The notes: generated by a model from the letters alone, not told the origin. Shown: positions 16,203 to 25,227, counted from the stretch's first letter. The stretch is 64,000 nucleotides of DNA from Prauserella flavalba (GCF_003202235.1 NZ_MASU01000005.1:930001-994000); one strand, 5' to 3'. Translations and numbers: made by a program.

Positions 16203-17362
16203 CGGGTCTCCTCCTCGGTGAGCCACGCACGGATCTCGGCGCCGTGCTCGTCCAGGGTGGGCGGAGGCAGCACGTGCCTGCTCCCGCTGGCGCTGAGGCC
16301 GATCGGGCTGCGGATCACCGGCAGCGCGCGCTCGCCGTCTCCGACCTCGACGACGGGGTCGAGACCCAGCTCGCGGGCCAGCGCCACACCGCCGTCGACG
16401 TGGTTGATCGGTCCACACGGGACACCGGCCGCGGAGAGCTCCTTGAACCACTCGTCGGCTCCGCGTTCCCGCAGTTTCGCCACGAGCAGCGGCCGCAGCT
16501 GCTCCCGGTTGGCGGTGCGGGCCTCGTTGGTGGCGAACCGTTCGTCTCCGGGCAGCTCCGGCAGCCCCAGCACCGTGCAGAGCCTGCGGAACTGACCGTT
16601 GTTGCCGGCGATCACGATCAGCTCGCGGTCGGCACAGGGCAGCGGCTCGTACGGGAACAGGCTCGGGTGGGCGTTGCCCATGCGGTGTGGCACGACCCCG
16701 CCCGCGACGAAGGCCGACGTGTGGTTCACCAGCCCGGACAACGCCGAGGACAGCAGGTTCACCTCCACGTGCTGACCGGCGCCCGTCGCGTGCCGGTGGT
16801 GGAGCGCGGCCAGGATGCCGATGGCCGCGTGCATCCCGGTCATCACGTCGAACACCGAGATCCCGGCCCGGTACGGCGGCCCGTCCGGGTCACCGGTGAG
16901 GCTCATCAGCCCCGACGCCGCCTGCACCAGCAGGTCGTACCCGGGCAGCGCCGCCCCACCGGCGGTGCCGAAGCCGCTGATGGAGGCGTAGACGAGGCGC
17001 GGGTTGTCCCGGCTGACCGTCTCGTAGTCCAGCCCGAAACGGCGCAGCCCTCCGGGCTTGAAGTTCTCGATCAGCACGTCGGCCCGGGCGGCGAGCCTGC
17101 GAGCGAGCTCGCGGTCGCCGTCGTCGGACAGGTCGAGCGCGATCGAACGCTTGTTGCGGTTGATGCCCAGGTAGTAGGTCGAGACGCCGTCGCGCTCGGG
17201 AGGCACCCACGTGCGCGTGTCGTCGCCCGCGGGGGCCTCGACCTTGATCACCTCGGCGCCGAGGTCACCCAGCAGCATCGTGGCGTAGGGGCCCGCGAGG
17301 ATCCGGGAGAAGTCGGCGACCAGCAGCCCGTTCAGGGCCCCGGGCACATCGGTGTCCGCCAT
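16199..17362 (-). CDS. CaiB/BaiF family CoA-transferase
   Basis: A 387-residue class III CoA-transferase: N-terminal LLVADFSRILAGPYATMLLGDLGAEVIKVE, GINRNKRSIALDL, ADVLIENFKPGGLRRFGLDYETV, YDLLVQAASGLMSLTGDPDGPP with the catalytic Asp region, and HVEVNLLSSALSGLVNH. It moves CoA between organic acids, for example succinyl-CoA to a di- or tricarboxylate. It is coupled to the lyase-like gene and divergent from the dioxygenase cluster across a shared operator. Confidence 0.9.
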   Translation of the reverse strand: MADTDVPGALNGLLVADFSRILAGPYATMLLGDLGAEVIKVEAPAGDDTRTWVPPERDGVSTYYLGINRNKRSIALDLSDDGDRELARRLAARADVLIENFKPGGLRRFGLDYETVSRDNPRLVYASISGFGTAGGAALPGYDLLVQAASGLMSLTGDPDGPPYRAGISVFDVMTGMHAAIGILAALHHRHATGAGQHVEVNLLSSALSGLVNHTSAFVAGGVVPHRMGNAHPSLFPYEPLPCADRELIVIAGNNGQFRRLCTVLGLPELPGDERFATNEARTANREQLRPLLVAKLRERGADEWFKELSAAGVPCGPINHVDGGVALARELGLDPVVEVGDGERALPVIRSPIGLSASGSRHVLPPPTLDEHGAEIRAWLTEEETR

Positions 17363-17431
17363 ACGGACCAGTGTTCGTTACCGCTTCAACTCCTGTCAAA
17401 CCTTGCCTAGCGGCATCCGGAAGAGAAGAAT

Positions 17432-17457
17432 GTCCGCACTGCGGACCATCGTCCGCA
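17432..17457. promoter_or_regulatory. Candidate IclR operator between CaiB and dioxygenase genes
   Basis: GTCCGCA-C-TGCGGAC (17432-17446) is a perfect inverted repeat with one central base, followed on the same face by a third half-site GTCCGCA (17451-17457). IclR-family operators often have this kind of palindrome plus extra repeat. It lies in the 128-base divergent gap, about 35 bases before the dioxygenase ribosome site, and the IclR gene at 20395 ends this same cluster. Confidence 0.6.
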
Positions 17458-17490
17458 AAAGCCGTCACCGTCGCCGGATCGAGGAGAGCG

Positions 17491-18354
17491 ATGGCATTCG
17501 TCAACGAGGACAACATCACCGACCTCGCGCAGCAGCGCTGGAACACCGCCCGCTCGCCCCGGCTCGCCGAGCTGATGACCGCGCTCGTGCGGCACCTGCA
17601 CGACTTCGCCAGAGAGGTCCGGCTCACCGAGTCCGAATGGGCGGCCGCGATCGAATGGCTCACCGCCACCGGACAGCTCAGCGACGACAAGCGGCAGGAG
17701 TTCATCCTCGCCTCCGACGTGCTCGGGCTGAGCATGCTCGTCGTCCAGCTCAACAACCGCTTCTCCGACAAGGCCACCCCCGCGACCGTGCTGGGCCCGT
17801 TCCACATCGACGACTCCCCCGCCGCCGAGTTCGGCGACGACATGGCCGACGGCCTGCCAGGAACACCGCTGTTCATCACCGGCACGGTCACCGGCACCGA
17901 CGGCAACCCCGTGCCCGGCGCCGTGCTCGACGTGTGGCAGGCCGACGCCGAGGGCTACTACGAGGCGCAGCTCGCCGAGGTCGACGAGGCCAGGCTCCGC
18001 GCCAAGTACCGCGCCCGCGACGACGGCACCTACTGCGTGCGCACCATCGCCCCGCGCGGCTACTCCATCCCGATGGACGGCCCCGTCGGCGACCTCATCC
18101 GCAACACCGGCATCAGCCACTTCCGGCCCGCCCACGTGCACTTCCTGCTCGACGAGCCCGGCTACGCCACCCTCATCACCCACCTGTTCCAGGAGGGCGC
18201 CGACTACCTGGACAGCGACATCGTGTTCGGCACCAAGGACGCACTCGTCGTCCCGTTCACCGAGCACGAGGCCGGACCCACGCCCGACGGCGGCACCATC
18301 GACCGGCCCTACCTCCACGCCCGGTTCGACTTCGTGCTCGAACGCCTGCCATGA
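17491..18354 (+). CDS. Intradiol ring-cleavage dioxygenase (hydroxyquinol/catechol 1,2-dioxygenase type)
   Basis: A 287-residue non-heme Fe(III) enzyme. The N-terminal helical domain (ARSPRLAELMTALVRHLHDFAREVRLTESEW) typical of catechol and hydroxyquinol dioxygenases precedes the beta-sandwich domain; GAVLDVWQADAEGYYE and the ligands Tyr in APRGYSIPMDGP and His-x-His in FRPAHVHFLL are intact. It cleaves a 1,2-diol ring between the hydroxyls. The LAELMTAL-type N-terminus favours hydroxyquinol. ATG 17491 follows GAGGAG. Confidence 0.88.
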   Translation: MAFVNEDNITDLAQQRWNTARSPRLAELMTALVRHLHDFAREVRLTESEWAAAIEWLTATGQLSDDKRQEFILASDVLGLSMLVVQLNNRFSDKATPATVLGPFHIDDSPAAEFGDDMADGLPGTPLFITGTVTGTDGNPVPGAVLDVWQADAEGYYEAQLAEVDEARLRAKYRARDDGTYCVRTIAPRGYSIPMDGPVGDLIRNTGISHFRPAHVHFLLDEPGYATLITHLFQEGADYLDSDIVFGTKDALVVPFTEHEAGPTPDGGTIDRPYLHARFDFVLERLP

Positions 18355-18866
18355 ACCTCGCCCTGCTCCTCTTGCGCATCCTGCTGGCGGCGCTGCTGTT
18401 CGGGCACAGCACCCAGAAGCTGCTCGGCTGGTTCGGCGGCGCCGGGCGGCAGGGTACCGCCACCACCTTCGAGCAGTGGGGGTTCGTGCCGGGGCGACCG
18501 CTCGTGGTCGTCGCCGGCCTCACCGAGCTGTTCGGCGCCGGGTCGATCGCCACGGGCCTGCTCACACCCGGCGGCTGCGCACTCGTGATCGGCACGATGA
18601 CCGTCGCCGCCGTCGCCACCGCACCCAACGGGTTCTGGGCGGTCAAGGGCGGCTGCGAGGTGCCCTTCTGCTACGGCGCACTCGCCACCGTGCTCGCCTT
18701 CAGCGGCCCCGGCGCCTGGTCACTCGACCACGCGCTCGGGCTCGGCTCACTCTCCGGTCCCTGGTGGGGCGTCACCGCGCTGGCCGCGGGCATCGCCGCC
18801 GCCTCCGTCCCGCTCGCACTGCGGGCCCGCGTCCTGCGGGCCCGCGGCCCACTCACAACGAGGTGA
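18351..18866 (+). CDS. DoxX-family membrane protein
   Basis: A 171-residue protein with four hydrophobic segments: LALLLLRILLAALLFGHSTQKLLGWFGG, RPLVVVAGLTELFGAGSIATGLL, ALVIGTMTVAAVATA and the C-terminal VTALAAGIAAASVPLAL. GHSTQKLLG(W)FGG is the DoxX signature. Function in aromatic catabolic clusters is not settled; quinone or thiol redox at the membrane is a common proposal. Overlaps the dioxygenase stop (ATGA). Confidence 0.85.
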   Translation: MNLALLLLRILLAALLFGHSTQKLLGWFGGAGRQGTATTFEQWGFVPGRPLVVVAGLTELFGAGSIATGLLTPGGCALVIGTMTVAAVATAPNGFWAVKGGCEVPFCYGALATVLAFSGPGAWSLDHALGLGSLSGPWWGVTALAAGIAAASVPLALRARVLRARGPLTTR

Positions 18867-18871
18867 ACGAC

Positions 18872-20353
18872 ATGACCAGCACCCCACCGCCCGGCGAGCT
18901 GTCGTCCGGCCGTCCCATCCTCTTCCGCAACGCGACCGTGCTGACCATGGACCCGGCGCTCGGCGTACTCGACGGCGGCGACGTGCTGGTGAGGGGACAG
19001 CGCATCGAACACGTCGGCACGGGCCTGGACGCCCCGCAGGACGCCGTGGTGGTCGACGCCACCGGCGGCATCCTGCTGCCCGGCATGATCGACACCCACC
19101 GGCACATGTGGCAGACCGCGCTGCGCGGCTTCGGCGCCGACTGGACGCTCACCCAGTACTTCGTCTTCTACTACCTCAACTGGGGCAAGATCTTCCGGCC
19201 CGAGGACATCTACGCGGGCAACCTCACCTCCGCCATCGAGTCGCTCGACGCCGGCGTCACCACCACCGTCGACTGGTCGCATGGCCTGCGGACCCCCGAG
19301 CACGGCGACGCCGCGGTGGAGGCGTTGCGCGCCGTGCCGGGCCGATTCGTCCTCGCCTACGGCAACCTGCTGGGCGCGCCCTGGGAGTGGGCGAACGCGC
19401 CGGAGTTCCGGGCGTTCGTCGACCGCCACTTCAGCTCCCCCGACGACCGGCTGCGCCTGCAGCTCGCCTTCGACGTCACCGGCGAGGCCACGTTCCCCGA
19501 GAAGGGCGCGTTCGAGGCCGCCCGCGAGCTGAACCTGCCCGTCACCACCCACGCCGGGGTGTGGGGCGCCACCGGCGACGACAGCATCCGGCTCATGTGG
19601 GAGCACGGCTTCATGACCTCCGACGTCACCTACGTCCACGCGTGCAGCCTCAGCGAGGACTCCTACCAGCGCATCGCCGCCACCGGCGGCTCGGTGTCGC
19701 TCGCCACCGAGAGCGAGCAGAGCGCCGGGCAGGGCTACCCGCCGAGCTGGCGGCTGCGCCGCTACGGCATCCCCGTGTCGATCTCCATGGACACGAGCGT
19801 GTGGTGGAGCGCCGACCTCTTCTCCGCCATGCGCGCCACGCTCTCGGCCGACCGCTCCCGTGAGCACCTCGAAGCGCAGGCCCAGCAGGAGACCGTGGTG
19901 CACAACAGCCTGCGCGCGGAGCACGTCGTCGAATGGGCGACGATGGGCGGCGCCAGGGCACTCGGCCTCGACACCGAGCTCGGCTCCCTCACCCCCGGCA
20001 AGAAGGCCGACCTGGTGCTGATCAAAAACGACCGATCCCCCGCCATGTTCCCGATCGTCAACCCCTACGGCCACGTCGTGTACCAAGCCGGCCGCGGAGA
20101 CGTGCACACCGTGCTCGTCGACGGCAGGGCGGTGAAGTACCGCCACGAGCTGATCGGCTGCGACCTCGCGAAGGCCCGCACCGCCGTCACCGCCACCGTC
20201 GAGTACGCCCGCGGGCGCATCGGTGACGACTGGCAGGGCTGCATGTCGCCGGAGATCCCGGAGACCGAGGTGATCGCCAACCCCTACACCTACACCGACT
20301 ACCAGGGCGCGGGCGTCGCGGTGCACCGGGGCGACCAGCCGCAGGCCGGTTAG
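18872..20353 (+). CDS. Amidohydrolase (AtzA/TrzN/cytosine-deaminase-like)
   Basis: A 493-residue metal-dependent hydrolase: N-terminal sandwich with RNATVLTMDP, metal site GMIDTHRHMWQTALRGFGADW, further His in THAGVWGA and VHACSLS, Asp in SISMDTSVWWS, and the C-terminal GSLTPGKKADLVLIKND. The DTHRHMWQT-type signature is seen in the AtzA-like deaminase/dechlorinase group. Next to an intradiol dioxygenase it may hydrolyse an amino or amide group to yield the ring-cleavage substrate (inference). ATG 18872 follows GAGGTGA. Confidence 0.85.
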   Translation: MTSTPPPGELSSGRPILFRNATVLTMDPALGVLDGGDVLVRGQRIEHVGTGLDAPQDAVVVDATGGILLPGMIDTHRHMWQTALRGFGADWTLTQYFVFYYLNWGKIFRPEDIYAGNLTSAIESLDAGVTTTVDWSHGLRTPEHGDAAVEALRAVPGRFVLAYGNLLGAPWEWANAPEFRAFVDRHFSSPDDRLRLQLAFDVTGEATFPEKGAFEAARELNLPVTTHAGVWGATGDDSIRLMWEHGFMTSDVTYVHACSLSEDSYQRIAATGGSVSLATESEQSAGQGYPPSWRLRRYGIPVSISMDTSVWWSADLFSAMRATLSADRSREHLEAQAQQETVVHNSLRAEHVVEWATMGGARALGLDTELGSLTPGKKADLVLIKNDRSPAMFPIVNPYGHVVYQAGRGDVHTVLVDGRAVKYRHELIGCDLAKARTAVTATVEYARGRIGDDWQGCMSPEIPETEVIANPYTYTDYQGAGVAVHRGDQPQAG

Positions 20354-20394
20354 AGTCTCAGGCGCACCACGTTCTCCGCGGAAAGGGACAGCAC

Positions 20395-21204
20395 ATGCGC
20401 CGGGACGCCGGCCCGGACTTCATCGAGGCGCTCGCCCGCGGCCTCGACGTGCTCAGGGGATTCCAGCCGGGCAGGCCGCACATGACGCTGAGCGAGGTCG
20501 CCACCACCACGGGCCTCGCCAGGCCGACCGCCCGCCGGATCCTGATCACGCTGCAGGAGCTCGGCTACGTCCACAGTGGCCCGCACGGGTTCTCGCTCAC
20601 CCCGCGCGTGCTGGAGCTGGGTATGGCCTACATCGGCTCCCGCAACGTGTGGGAGCTGGCCGAGCCGCACCTGCGCGCGCTCGTCGACCGCACCGGCGAG
20701 TCCTGCTCGATCGCCCAGCTCGACGGCTCCGACATCGTCTACGTCGCACGGGTCGCCGTTCCGAAGCTCGTGACGCTCGCCGTCACGATCGGCACCCGCT
20801 TCCCCGCCGTGCAGACCTCGCTGGGCAAGGTGCTCCTCGCGGCCCTCGACCCGGAGGAGCTGGACGAGCTGCTCGCGACGCCCAGCCGCTCCGGCATCGA
20901 GCCACGCTGGCAGCCCGGCCGGGCCGAGCTGGACGCCGTGCTGCGCGACACCCGCGCCAAGGGCTGGGCGGTGACCGACCAGGACCTCGCACTCGGCATC
21001 CGCTCGGTCGCCGCGCCCATCCGCGACGGCAACGGCCGCACCGTCGCGGCTGTCAACGTCAACGCGCACGCCGCCGAGACCACGGTCGAGCACCTCGTCG
21101 ACCACCACCTGCCGATTCTGCTGCGCACCGCGAGCGCGATCAGCGCCGACTGGGCGGCCTTCGCCGACCGTCCGATCGCGACGGTCAACCGCCCGGCGAG
21201 CTGA
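20395..21204 (+). CDS. IclR-family regulator, PcaR/PobR-like
   Basis: A 269-residue regulator: N-terminal winged helix (FIEALARGLDVLRGFQPGRPHMTLSEVATTTGLARPTARRILITLQELGY) and C-terminal effector domain (VWELAEPHLRALVDRTGESCSIAQLDGSDIVYVARV ... TVAAVNVNAHA). The opening FIEALARGLDVL is characteristic of the PcaR/PcaU/PobR branch that senses aromatic acids. It lies 41 bases after the amidohydrolase, so it is likely cotranscribed, and probably acts at 17432-17457. Confidence 0.9.
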   Translation: MRRDAGPDFIEALARGLDVLRGFQPGRPHMTLSEVATTTGLARPTARRILITLQELGYVHSGPHGFSLTPRVLELGMAYIGSRNVWELAEPHLRALVDRTGESCSIAQLDGSDIVYVARVAVPKLVTLAVTIGTRFPAVQTSLGKVLLAALDPEELDELLATPSRSGIEPRWQPGRAELDAVLRDTRAKGWAVTDQDLALGIRSVAAPIRDGNGRTVAAVNVNAHAAETTVEHLVDHHLPILLRTASAISADWAAFADRPIATVNRPAS

Positions 21205-21205
21205 C

Positions 21206-22135
21206 CTACGTGAGCAGGGCGACGGTCAGGATCATCACGGGCATGCTCACTAGCGTGGTGAGCAGGACCGCGTCCCGCCCGAGCGTCACGCCCTGGTCGA
21301 ACCGTACGGCGTAGCCGAACACGTTCTGCGCCGTGGGCAGCGCCGCGCACACCACCACCGCCAGCAGCGCCTCCCCCTCGAGCCCGAGCATCCAGCCCAG
21401 CCCGGCCGCCAGCAACGGGTGCACCACGTTCTTGATCAGCACCACCGACAACAGCAGCGGCATCGTCTCGTTGCGGCGCAACGGCCACGCCGCCGAGCGC
21501 AGCGAGATCCCGAACGCGAGCAGCATCCCCGGCACCGCCAGATCGGCCAGCAGCTCCACGGGCGCCAGCACGGAATCCGGCGGCACCAGACCCGTTGCGG
21601 ACACCACGAGCCCGGCCGCCGTGGCCACGGCGATCGGATTGCGCAGCGGCGCGGTCACCGTGCGCAGGATCGGCGGCCGGGTGCCGTCGGCGCGTTCGGA
21701 CAACACGTCGAGCACCGTGGTGAACAGCGGCGTCAGCACCGCGAGCTGGAACAACAGGACCGGCGCCACCTCGGCGGCATCGCCGAACACGTACGTCGCG
21801 ATCGGCAGGCCGAGGTTGCCCGCGTTGACGTACCCGCTGGCCATCGACCCGACGGTGATCTCCCCCGCCGGCCTGCGCCGCAACAACCCCACCGGCAGGA
21901 ACAGCGCGCACGCGAGCGTGCTCGTGACCGCCGTGACCACGAGGTCCTCGGAGAACACGGCACCGACATCGGCACGGGCGAGCGTGGTGAACAACAACGC
22001 GGGGCTCGCCACGAAGAACGCGGTCCGGGAGAGCACCTGTGTGGCGTGCGGGCCGAGCACGCCGGCACGGCCCACGAAGTAGCCGACCAGTACGACGACC
22101 CCGATGACCAGGAACCCCTGGGCCACCCCGTTCAC
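21206..22135 (-). CDS. AEC-family (auxin efflux carrier-like) transporter
   Basis: A 309-residue protein with about ten membrane segments. Diagnostic stretches are LSRTAFFVASPALLFTTLA, GYVNAGNLGLPIATYVFGDAAEVAPVLLFQL and the second repeat VPGMLLAFGISLRS ... VLIKNVVHPLLAAGLGWMLGL. Bacterial AEC proteins carry dicarboxylates such as malate or other anions. GTG start at 22135; it is tail-to-tail with the IclR gene (one base between stops). Confidence 0.85.
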   Translation of the reverse strand: MNGVAQGFLVIGVVVLVGYFVGRAGVLGPHATQVLSRTAFFVASPALLFTTLARADVGAVFSEDLVVTAVTSTLACALFLPVGLLRRRPAGEITVGSMASGYVNAGNLGLPIATYVFGDAAEVAPVLLFQLAVLTPLFTTVLDVLSERADGTRPPILRTVTAPLRNPIAVATAAGLVVSATGLVPPDSVLAPVELLADLAVPGMLLAFGISLRSAAWPLRRNETMPLLLSVVLIKNVVHPLLAAGLGWMLGLEGEALLAVVVCAALPTAQNVFGYAVRFDQGVTLGRDAVLLTTLVSMPVMILTVALLT

Positions 22136-22212
22136 AGTGCAGTCACGTCACCCAACCGTACGGCTGTGACGGAGATCAACCGGGACCGGGTGTCCGGTGA
22201 GGACCCCGCCCG

Positions 22213-23007
22213 TCAGGGCACGATCGAGTCGACGTAGCCGCCGTCCACCCGCACCGCGGCGCCCGTCGTGGCCGAAGCCTGGTCCGAACTGAGGTACACC
22301 ACCATGTTCGCGATCTCCTCCGGTTCGATCAGCCGCTGCAGCAGCGACTGCGGCCGGTGCAGGCGCATGAACTCGCGCTGCGCCTCGGCCCACGGCAGGT
22401 CCCTGTCCACGAGCTGGTAGACGAACTCCTCCACACCGCCGGTGTGCGTCGGTCCCGCGATCACCGCGTTCACCGTCACACCCGTGCCGGCGGCCTCCTT
22501 CGCGAACCCGCGTGACACGGCCAGCAGCGCCGTCTTCGACACGCCGTAGTGGATCATCTCGGCGGGGATCACCACCGCCGAGTCGCTCGCGATGTACTGG
22601 ATCCGGCCCCAGCCGCGCTCCGTCATGCCCGGCAGGTACGCGCGGGTCAAGCGCACGGCGGCGAGCACGTTGACCTCGAAATAGCGGCGCCAGTCCTCGT
22701 CGGTGATCTCCAGCGCGGGCTTCGCACCGAAGATTCCGAGGTTGTTCACCAGGATGTCCACGCGCGGCAGCTCGGCGAGCACGCGCTCCGCGCCCTCGCC
22801 GGTCCCGAGATCGGCGGCCACGCCCACCACGTCCGCGCCGTCCACTTCGGACCGCAACCGCTCGACGGCGCGCCCCACCGAGTCCGCGCCACGGCCGTTC
22901 ACCGCCACCCGCGCGCCCGACCGCGCGAGGCCCGCCGCGATCTCGGCGCCGATCCCCTGCGTGGACCCCGTCACCAGAGCGATCCTGCCCGTCAGGTCCA
23001 GCCGCAT
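22213..23007 (-). CDS. SDR-family oxidoreductase
   Basis: A 264-residue classical SDR: TGSTQGIG cofactor motif, VDILVNNLGIFG, catalytic Ser in QYIASDSAVV, YGVSK Tyr/Lys pair and C-terminal VRVDGGYVDSIV. An insertion near residues 195-225 (GGVEEFVYQLVDRDLPWAEAQREFMRLHRPQSLL) is typical of the 3-oxoacyl-reductase-like group acting on bulky substrates. ATG 23007 has GGAGGAG upstream. Codirectional with the AEC carrier gene, 77 bases apart. Confidence 0.87.
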   Translation of the reverse strand: MRLDLTGRIALVTGSTQGIGAEIAAGLARSGARVAVNGRGADSVGRAVERLRSEVDGADVVGVAADLGTGEGAERVLAELPRVDILVNNLGIFGAKPALEITDEDWRRYFEVNVLAAVRLTRAYLPGMTERGWGRIQYIASDSAVVIPAEMIHYGVSKTALLAVSRGFAKEAAGTGVTVNAVIAGPTHTGGVEEFVYQLVDRDLPWAEAQREFMRLHRPQSLLQRLIEPEEIANMVVYLSSDQASATTGAAVRVDGGYVDSIVP

Positions 23008-23078
23008 GCCCGGCTCCTCCCCTTCGTGATCTTGCCCCTCCGCATCGTAGGTCTCGCCCCCACCCGGTGCAGCGCCGC

Positions 23079-24266
23079 TCACGGCGCACGCGTCACCGCG
23101 GCCCCGTAACGCGACGCGAGCGGCCTGGCGCTGAGACCGTGGGCCACCACGCTCGACAGCACGGTGAGCGCGATCGCCACGACGGCGGGGTCGGCGACAT
23201 CGCCGAGCGCGTCGACCGCGAGCAACGCGAAGATGATCGACGGCAACCCGCGTGGACCGAACCAGCCGACGAACAACACGGTCACCCGGTCCAGACGCGT
23301 CCCGAGCAACGCCAGCGCCACCGGCACCATCCGCAGCACCGTCAGGCTCAGTACGGCGTAGACCACCACCTGCCAGCCGAGCCCCGCCGCCACGATCGGG
23401 AACGCGACGGCACCGGCCAGCAGCCACACGAGCACCGCCGCCAGTCCCCCGGTCTGCTCGACGAACCGCACGTCCCTCACCTGCTCGGAACCCGCCGTGC
23501 CGCCGAACGCCAGCCCCGCGGCGAACGCCGCGATGAAGCCGTTGCCACCGGCAGCGACCGCACCGGCGAAGGCGGCCACCACCAGTGCCAGCACCGCGGG
23601 CCCCGCGAACCCCTCGGGAACCCAGTCCAGCCTGCGCGCCCTTCTGATGAGCAGGCCGCCCACCGCGCCCGCCCCGGCACCGACGGCGCCGCCCAGCACC
23701 AGGTCGGCGAGCGCCGCGCCGACGCCACCGCCTCCCGTCCCCGCGACGCCCGCGATGGCGACCATCACCACGGGCGTCACGATCCCGTCGTTGAGGCCGC
23801 TCTCCACGTTGAGGGCCCCGCGGATGCGCCGCGGCACCGCGGGGTCGGTCAGCACCGGCAGCCCGAGCGCGGCGTCCGTCGGCGCCAGCGCGGCTCCGAC
23901 GAGCACGGCCAGCCAGCCTCCCGCGCCCGGCAGCAGCCACTCCGCAACTAGCCAGCCACCCACCACCGTGAGCGGCAACCCGACTCCGAGCAGCCGCGCG
24001 TACCAGCCGGCCTCCCGCCGCAGCTGCGCCAACCGGATCGCCGAGGCATCCGAGAACAGCAGCCAGGCCAGGGTCAGCTCGATCAGCAGCCGGAACTCGT
24101 GCACCTCGATGTCGAACACCCCGACCGCCGAGCCCAGCAGACCGCCGAGCACGACGAACACCAGCGGAGCGGTCAGCTCGGCACGCTGCAGCCTGCCGCC
24201 CACCAGCCCCCACGCGAACACCGCGCCCGCCACGATCGCTCCCGTCGCGGCCGCCGAGCCGCTCAT
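23079..24266 (-). CDS. Cation:proton antiporter (CPA1/NhaP-like)
   Basis: A 395-residue integral membrane protein with 11-13 hydrophobic segments. The ion-site region is VLVGAALAPTDAALG followed by the ESGLNDGI helix (ALNVESGLNDGIVTPVVMV), the hallmark of the Na+(K+)/H+ antiporter family, and GWFGPRGLPSIIFALLAV near the C-terminus. There is no cytoplasmic regulatory tail. Its ATG overlaps the RDD gene stop (ATGA); the three genes 25227-23079 form an operon. Confidence 0.9.
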   Translation of the reverse strand: MSGSAAATGAIVAGAVFAWGLVGGRLQRAELTAPLVFVVLGGLLGSAVGVFDIEVHEFRLLIELTLAWLLFSDASAIRLAQLRREAGWYARLLGVGLPLTVVGGWLVAEWLLPGAGGWLAVLVGAALAPTDAALGLPVLTDPAVPRRIRGALNVESGLNDGIVTPVVMVAIAGVAGTGGGGVGAALADLVLGGAVGAGAGAVGGLLIRRARRLDWVPEGFAGPAVLALVVAAFAGAVAAGGNGFIAAFAAGLAFGGTAGSEQVRDVRFVEQTGGLAAVLVWLLAGAVAFPIVAAGLGWQVVVYAVLSLTVLRMVPVALALLGTRLDRVTVLFVGWFGPRGLPSIIFALLAVDALGDVADPAVVAIALTVLSSVVAHGLSARPLASRYGAAVTRAP

Positions 24267-24772
24267 GATCGCGAACCCGGCGCGCCCGAGTGCGGGCTCC
24301 AGTCGTAGACGACCGTCGTGCGCAGGAGCACGTCCTGCACCGAGCGCCGCGCCGGGCTCACCGCCACCCAGAGCAGGCCCGCAGGGAACACCGTGCACAG
24401 CGCCGCCCGCCCCAGTGCGCGCGCCCAGCCCAGCCGCCGTCCCCCGCTGCCAGCGACCCGCAGCCCCAGCACGTGGTCGCCGTACGTCCGCCCGGCGAGC
24501 CGCCAGGAACCGGCGAGGTAGCCGACCAGCAGCGCGGCCGCCGCACCGACGAGCGCCTGCCGCGACACCGAGGGAAAGCGGAACCGCACCGGGTCGACGA
24601 CGAAGATCAGGCCCGAGGTGACGAGGTAGCCGCCGGCGAGCACGGTGAGCACCACGGCGAGGTCGAGCGCGCACGCGAGCGTCCTGCTCACCAGCCCCGC
24701 GGGCCTGCCCTGCCACGACCGGGCCTCCTCGGGCACCGGGGTGAGCCTCGCGCGTGACCGCTCGGCGGTCAT
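24263..24772 (-). CDS. RDD-family membrane protein
   Basis: A 169-residue protein with an RDD domain: ARSWQGRPAGLVSRTLACALDLAVVLTVLAGGYLV, TYGDHVLGLRVAGSGGRRLGWARALGRAALC and SPARRSVQDVLLRTTVVYDW. About four membrane segments. Some RDD proteins have been shown to act as Na+/H+ antiporters, which fits its overlap with the CPA1 antiporter gene; in other cases the role is unknown. Confidence 0.83.
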   Translation of the reverse strand: MTAERSRARLTPVPEEARSWQGRPAGLVSRTLACALDLAVVLTVLAGGYLVTSGLIFVVDPVRFRFPSVSRQALVGAAAALLVGYLAGSWRLAGRTYGDHVLGLRVAGSGGRRLGWARALGRAALCTVFPAGLLWVAVSPARRSVQDVLLRTTVVYDWSPHSGAPGSRS

Positions 24773-25227
24773 GCCCGGCGCCAGGGACGCACGGCCCTTC
24801 CCGCCCAGTACGCGACGGCCTCGTCCGCGCGCATCGCCTGGACCCGCACGTCGCGCACCGTTTCGGCCGTGACGGAACCGGTGGAGACCCGGATGATCTC
24901 CGGCAGGTCGATCTCCGCGGCGACCTGCGTGGCCAGCGTGGCGAGGTCGAGCCGGCGCACCACGTCCGCCGCGACGACCGGCACGGTCCTGCGGTAGGCA
25001 TCCGTCAGCTCGGCCAGCACCCGCTGCCGCCCGCGCGCACCGGTCTCGGCGAGTGCGAGCAGGTGCCTGCCCGGCGCGTGTGCCGGCCGCAGGACGAGCC
25101 GGGCCACCGGCCGGGCGAGCCGGTCGAGCGCGCGACCCGCACGCAGTCCGGCACGAACGCTCTCGATCGCGAGCCCAAGGGCGACATCCGCCAGGTCCGC
25201 TGCCACCGGCCTCCGCTGTTGTGTCAC
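24769..25227 (-). CDS. Hypothetical protein of the antiporter operon
   Basis: A 152-residue protein I do not recognise: VTQQRRPVAADLADVALGLAIESVRAGLRAGRALDRLARPVARLVLRP, then TDAYRRTVPVVAADVVRRLDLATLATQVAAEIDLPEIIRVSTGSVTAETVRDVRVQAMRADEAVAYWAGR. The second half resembles helix-rich segments often found beside RDD proteins (RDLATLAAEVVAEIDLPEIIR-type). Mostly amphipathic helices, no clear signal peptide. ATGA overlap with the RDD gene argues for a joint function at the membrane. Confidence 0.7.
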   Translation of the reverse strand: MTQQRRPVAADLADVALGLAIESVRAGLRAGRALDRLARPVARLVLRPAHAPGRHLLALAETGARGRQRVLAELTDAYRRTVPVVAADVVRRLDLATLATQVAAEIDLPEIIRVSTGSVTAETVRDVRVQAMRADEAVAYWAGRAVRPWRRA

